The position numbers were made by a program, and so were the translations under genes. A DNA stretch of 5,725 bases from CAZBWE01 sp964495465 (lineage in GTDB: Bacteria > Planctomycetota > Phycisphaerae > Sedimentisphaerales > Anaerobacaceae): the NCBI GenBank assembly GCA_964495465.1, contig CAZBWE010000120.1:1-5725 (forward strand). The letters are read 5' to 3'. The notes beneath the pieces were generated by a model. It did not search any database. It was not told where the DNA came from and was given only the letters and a program-made list of their open reading frames with translations. Positions 4,403-5,725 of this stretch are shown piece after piece (within the stretch, counting starts at the first letter, position 1; the number at the start of each line of letters is the position of its first letter).

Positions 4403-5725
4403 ATGAAAAAGCGAACATTTTTAAGGGGCTGGATGGTGTTGTTGGTATTTGTTGCAGGGACGGTATCTGCAGCTATGGGGCAAATCATATATGTTGATGC
4501 GGATGCCCCCGGCTCAAATAACGGCTCCTCGTGGGAGGACGCTTATAATTACTTGCAGAATGCTTTAAGTGTTTCCTCAAGTGGAGACGAGATTCGGATT
4601 GCACAGGGTGTCTATAAACCCGACCAGGGAGCAAATCAGACGCCCGGCAACAGACTTGCTACTTTCCAGCTTATAAATGGCGTATCTCTCGTGGGTGGCT
4701 TCGCTGGTTTTGGTGAAATAGATCCCGATGCGCGAGATATTGAATTATATAAGACTATTCTAAGCGGTGACCTGAAAGGAGATGATGTCGAGGTTGCTGA
4801 TCCTTGCGATCTGCTTAGGCACCCTAGCCGGTCAGAAAACAGTTGTCACGTGTTGAGTAATGAAACCGAAGGGATTGTTGTGCTGGATGGATTTATCGTA
4901 ACTGGAGGAAATGCAAATTATGGACGAAATAAGCATCGATGGGGCGGGGGTCTGCTCAACATAAGTGGCAGCCCCGTTATTATTAATTGTAGGTTCACTA
5001 ACAATTCTGCTTCTTCTATCGGCGGCGCCATGGTTATGCGAGTAGGGACAGTTGTTAACTGTATATTCAACCATAACTGCGTAGGGGGATATGGTGGAGC
5101 AGTATGGAGCGATTATGGTAGCGGCATTACTATTTCTAACTGTACAGTTGTAGGAAACTCATCTGAATACTACGGCGGAGGAGTTTATTTGATACTTGCT
5201 GTCTCTGCCTATTCAGCACTCGAAAATCTCCACACTCAAAATATCACGGGAGCTTTAGACTCGAAAAAGGCTGTTATAAATTGCATTTTTCGTGCAAATA
5301 GAGACGAAGACGGTATGGATGAATTTGCGCAGATTGATACAGGCCCCCGGGATTTTTATCGTAATGTTATTGCATTTAGTTGTATTCAAGGATGGACTGG
5401 GGGGGGTGAGGGTAATATTAATGCCGACCCTTTATTTGTTAATGCCAGTAGTGGCAATTACCGTTTAAGCTATGGCTCACTCTGTATTGATGCAGGCACA
5501 AATAATCCCCCGGGAGGTTTGCCGGAAACGGATATTAACGGCAAGCCGCGTATTAAAAATGGAATTGTGGATATGGGGGCTTATGAATTTTGGCCAACTT
5601 GGTATGTCAATAGTGTTAATGGTGATGATAATAATAACGGCCTGAGTCCGGAAACAGCTTTTGCAACGATTCAGAAGGGAATCGACTCGGCTGAGGATGA
5701 TGAAATTGTGTTGGTATATCCCGGT
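4403..5725 (+). CDS. Secreted parallel beta-helix protein, 5' part only (runs off the right edge)
   Basis: The frame stays open for 441 codons to the window end. Residues 1-26 form a signal peptide (KKR, a hydrophobic stretch, then AMG before Q27). IYVDADAPG (29-37) opens a right-handed beta-helix region. From about 158 to 285, rungs of the type 'VxxCxFxxNxxxxxGGGxxx' repeat, with N-C-R/I/T steps at 195-197, 219-221 and 246-248 and GG turns. Residues about 337-396 carry the end-of-domain signature DPLFVN, IDAG (362-365), TDINGKPR and GAYEF (392-396), like 'choice-of-anchor Q' domains. WYVNSVNGDD (from 400) then starts a second, DUF1565-like unit, so the full protein is probably modular and large. 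Such folds occur in polysaccharide lyases, adhesins and surface proteins. No catalytic residues are identifiable here, and any C-terminal anchor is outside the window. AAAGGA sits 7 bases before the ATG. A run of eight Gs (5399-5406) lies within the coding sequence. Confidence 0.88.
   Translation, partial: MKKRTFLRGWMVLLVFVAGTVSAAMGQIIYVDADAPGSNNGSSWEDAYNYLQNALSVSSSGDEIRIAQGVYKPDQGANQTPGNRLATFQLINGVSLVGGFAGFGEIDPDARDIELYKTILSGDLKGDDVEVADPCDLLRHPSRSENSCHVLSNETEGIVVLDGFIVTGGNANYGRNKHRWGGGLLNISGSPVIINCRFTNNSASSIGGAMVMRVGTVVNCIFNHNCVGGYGGAVWSDYGSGITISNCTVVGNSSEYYGGGVYLILAVSAYSALENLHTQNITGALDSKKAVINCIFRANRDEDGMDEFAQIDTGPRDFYRNVIAFSCIQGWTGGGEGNINADPLFVNASSGNYRLSYGSLCIDAGTNNPPGGLPETDINGKPRIKNGIVDMGAYEFWPTWYVNSVNGDDNNNGLSPETAFATIQKGIDSAEDDEIVLVYPG

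Noticed and set aside
4832..5074. 80-codon minus-strand frame within the beta-helix gene
   Set aside because: It is antisense to beta-helix rungs that continue in frame on both sides, with no independent support.
1..5725. CRISPR arrays, tRNA or rRNA genes, insertion sequences
   Set aside because: No regularly spaced repeats, no cloverleaf with a TTCRA-type arm, no rRNA signature and no transposase motif were seen on either strand.

Overview
The window reads as a bacterial chromosome or metagenome contig, most likely from Planctomycetota, class Phycisphaerae (Sedimentisphaerales-like). The clue is the last gene. It encodes an exported parallel beta-helix protein with an IYVDADAPG-type N-terminus, a 'DPLF...IDAG...GAYEF' end-of-domain signature and a following DUF1565-like start. 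From memory, that combination is repeated many times in those genomes. A secreted serpin and a membrane-anchored helical-repeat protein fit the same group. The lineage call is inference from protein style, not from a marker gene.

Layout. (1) Positions 1-1260, minus strand: an almost complete exported serpin (serine protease inhibitor); only its last residue or few residues lie beyond the left edge. (2) 1261-1542: a divergent intergenic region with a consensus sigma70 promoter for the rightward gene, a perfect 8-bp inverted repeat overlapping its -35 box, an 11-bp tandem repeat, and a weaker leftward -10. (3) 1543-2526, plus strand: an unrecognised protein with two N-terminal membrane helices and a cytosolic, TPR-like helical-repeat body. 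(4) 2527-2799: a gene-free stretch with a hairpin and an ACAGGATT tandem/palindromic repeat. (5) 2809-3996, plus strand: a SEDS-family peptidoglycan glycosyltransferase of FtsW type, standing apart from any other cell-wall gene. (6) 3997-4402: a gene-free stretch with a weak terminator, an A-tract plus sigma70 promoter, and a leader of about 267 nt that can fold into several hairpins and a possible pseudoknot. (7) 4403 to the right edge, plus strand: the start of a large secreted beta-helix protein.

The four genes do not form one operon. Gaps are 273-406 bases and two clear promoters lie in them. FtsW acts in septal wall synthesis, and the serpin and beta-helix protein act outside the cytoplasm. 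No shared pathway can be read from the sequence. The most interesting parts are the non-coding ones: the structured leader before the beta-helix gene, which I cannot assign to a known RNA class, and the dyad operator before the unknown membrane protein.
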